A stretch of DNA of 5,760 nt from an uncultured Gammaproteobacteria bacterium. GTDB lineage: Bacteria > Pseudomonadota > Gammaproteobacteria > Steroidobacterales > GCA-2729495. The stretch spans positions 1 through 5,760 of the forward strand of contig CALGMY010000207.1 in the NCBI GenBank assembly GCA_937958785.1, in the 5' to 3' direction. The translations under genes were made by a program, and so were the position numbers. Each line of letters begins with the position of its first letter. Positions within the stretch are counted from its first letter, which is position 1. Below are positions 5,222-5,760 of the stretch, one piece after another. The notes beneath the pieces are model-generated. The model did no database searches. It saw only the letters and a list, made by a program, of their open reading frames with translations, and was not told where the DNA came from.

Positions 5222-5298
5222 GCGCCCGTAGCTCAGCTGGATAGAGCACCGCGCTTCGAACGCGGGGGTCGGCGGTTCGAATCCGTCCGGGCGCGCCA
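5222..5298 (+). tRNA. tRNA-Arg (anticodon UCG)
   Basis: A complete 77-base tRNA gene including encoded CCA. The acceptor stem GCGCCCG/CGGGCGC pairs at all seven positions, the D-stem GCTC/GAGC at all four, and the anticodon stem CCGCG/CGCGG at all five. The T-stem GGCGG/CCGTC pairs with one G-U, around the loop TTCGAAT. The anticodon loop CTTCGAA places TCG at 5256-5258, reading CGA and other CGN codons, so the tRNA accepts arginine. The discriminator base is G, as in E. coli tRNA-Arg(CCG), which also shares the GCGCCCGTAGCTCAGCTGG start. No clear promoter is seen upstream. Confidence 0.97.
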
Positions 5299-5324
5299 AT
5301 TTCTCTCGGTCTATACCGGGTCCT

Positions 5325-5368
5325 TACCGGACACATGGTTTACGTTTTATACCGGAGACATGGTTTAC
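5325..5368. repeat. Paired 19-bp direct repeats at the IS end
   Basis: TACCGGACACATGGTTTAC (5325-5343) and TACCGGAGACATGGTTTAC (5350-5368) differ at one of 19 positions and start 25 bp apart. Doubled motifs of this kind near an IS end could be transposase binding sites. The first ten bases of the upstream copy also occur in the hairpin at 2325-2334. Confidence 0.7.
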
Positions 5369-5570
5369 ACCTGTACCGGGTTGGGCGCGGGTTCGACGGG
5401 GTCCTCCTGATGGTCGAAGAAGCCTAAGTCAAAATCCAGGAAGCTAACCAGCAAGTCCGGTCGTCCACCTCGCGGAGGCCCACGAGCTGGGCGGCAAACA
5501 CGTTGGTGAGGTTGAGCGTGCGCCGGCCTAGGCAGCTGCGGCCACAGCGGGTAACGCGGACGGTGCGATC
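5365..5570 (-). pseudogene. IS481-family transposase, C-terminal fragment, frameshifted
   Basis: Read on the minus strand from 5570, the translation DRTVRVTRCGRSCLGRR, then NLTNVFAAQLVGLREVDDR, matches the C-terminal tail of IS481-type transposases. The typical form, from memory, is HDRTVTVTRCGRICLGRRKINLS...VGIREVDD. Near 5455 the frame shifts: one frame ends at 5424, while the neighbouring one continues as LLVSFLDFDLGFFD (then HQEDPVEPAPNPVQV) to a TAA at 5365-5367. This is the normal family ending. The rve catalytic core and N-terminal helix-turn-helix are missing. Upstream of 5570 the sequence turns into an oppositely oriented transposase piece. Confidence 0.75.
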
Positions 5571-5573
5571 CGC

Positions 5574-5690
5574 TTTGATCGCTTCGTCGGGGTTTACAAC
5601 CACGAGCGCCCCCATCAGGCACTCAAATGGCGCCTCCCCAGGTGAGCTGGATACAGCGCGGGAGTACCGGCCGCCGGCCGACCCGCTTCT
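5574..5690 (+). pseudogene. IS481-family transposase, internal fragment in opposite orientation
   Basis: The plus strand from 5574 encodes FDRFVGVYNHERPHQAL, the conserved end of the integrase core (FDxFxxVYNxERPHQAL) in IS481-like transposases. After L the frame stops (TGA 5643-5645), but the next frame continues GELDTAREYRPPADPLL, resembling the usual [GP]-x-LYTPSPREYR segment. So there is at least one frameshift. In an intact protein this segment comes directly before the DRTVRVTRCGR tail, which here lies on the other strand. Homology fades after about 5690. Confidence 0.65.
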
Positions 5691-5760
5691 TACGGCTCCT
5701 TAGGCTGGGTCAAGCGAAAAGTGTGCGGACTATGGATTCGCTGCAAAGCGTCTTACTATG

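Larger units (their letters stand above)
5313..5690. mobile_element. Rearranged IS481-family insertion-sequence remnant
   Basis: This covers an IS end with repeated TACCGG motifs (5314, 5325, 5350, 5373), a minus-strand transposase C-terminus and a plus-strand transposase segment. The element's end lies about 15-27 bp past the tRNA-Arg CCA. No complete transposase or second terminus is visible, so it is not autonomous. The right limit is set where recognisable transposase sequence stops. Confidence 0.65.

Noticed and set aside
5033..5299. Minus-strand open frame containing DGFEPPTPAFEARCSIQLSYGR
   Set aside because: This is the well-known false protein made by reading the antisense of a tRNA-Arg gene; it spans both tRNA copies.
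5192..5410. Plus-strand open frame containing PVAQLDRAPRFERGGRRFES
   Set aside because: It is the sense-strand translation of the tRNA-Arg, a common spurious annotation. A similar PVAQLDRAS frame arises at the pseudo-tRNA.
5732..5760. Possible new gene beginning at the ATG at 5732
   Set aside because: Only nine codons are visible before the window edge, with no Shine-Dalgarno and no recognisable sequence.
1..5760. CRISPR array, integron attC site or toxin-antitoxin pair
   Set aside because: No regularly spaced repeats, no integrase or attC fold and no paired small toxin-like genes were found. The small gene at 1093 pairs with a cupin, not with a toxin family.

Overview
This is a GC-rich bacterial window. 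Its protein families and its GTAGGAGCG-type REP repeats point to Proteobacteria, most likely an environmental gammaproteobacterium; that placement is inference. Coding is dense up to about 4975. After that the window becomes a patchwork of repeats, tRNA sequence and decayed insertion-sequence material.

Left part (1-2314): a divergent pair of transcription units shares one 112-bp intergenic region. Leftward runs a 301-aa NhaR-type LysR regulator, followed at once by the start of a gene whose first residues resemble maleate isomerase / Asp-Glu racemase-fold enzymes. Rightward runs an 89-aa charged helical protein of unknown function, then a 311-aa two-cupin protein 16 bp downstream. Two adjacent inverted repeats (994-1008 and 1011-1027), the second with a centred T-N11-A, lie where a LysR regulator would bind. 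A reasonable reading is a small regulated metabolic module of isomerase, small partner protein and cupin enzyme. Its substrate cannot be told from the sequence. This is the best candidate here for an undescribed system.

Middle part (2315-4975): a near-perfect long hairpin follows the cupin gene. A leftward short-chain dehydrogenase/reductase ends just beyond it. A divergent promoter region holds a perfect 16-bp palindrome and an extended -10 element. It precedes a rightward aspartate carbamoyltransferase with all main active-site motifs, then a glutathione S-transferase-like gene 32 bp downstream, probably in the same transcript.

Right part (4976-5760): an inverted pair of REP-like repeats is followed by a 5'-half tRNA-Arg pseudogene, an AT-richer 110-bp stretch, and an intact tRNA-Arg(UCG). 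Just beyond the tRNA lies a scrambled IS481-family remnant. Two pieces of transposase C-terminal sequence sit in opposite orientations and meet at a short inverted repeat (5565-5582). The last 60 bases (5701-5760) show nothing I can assign.
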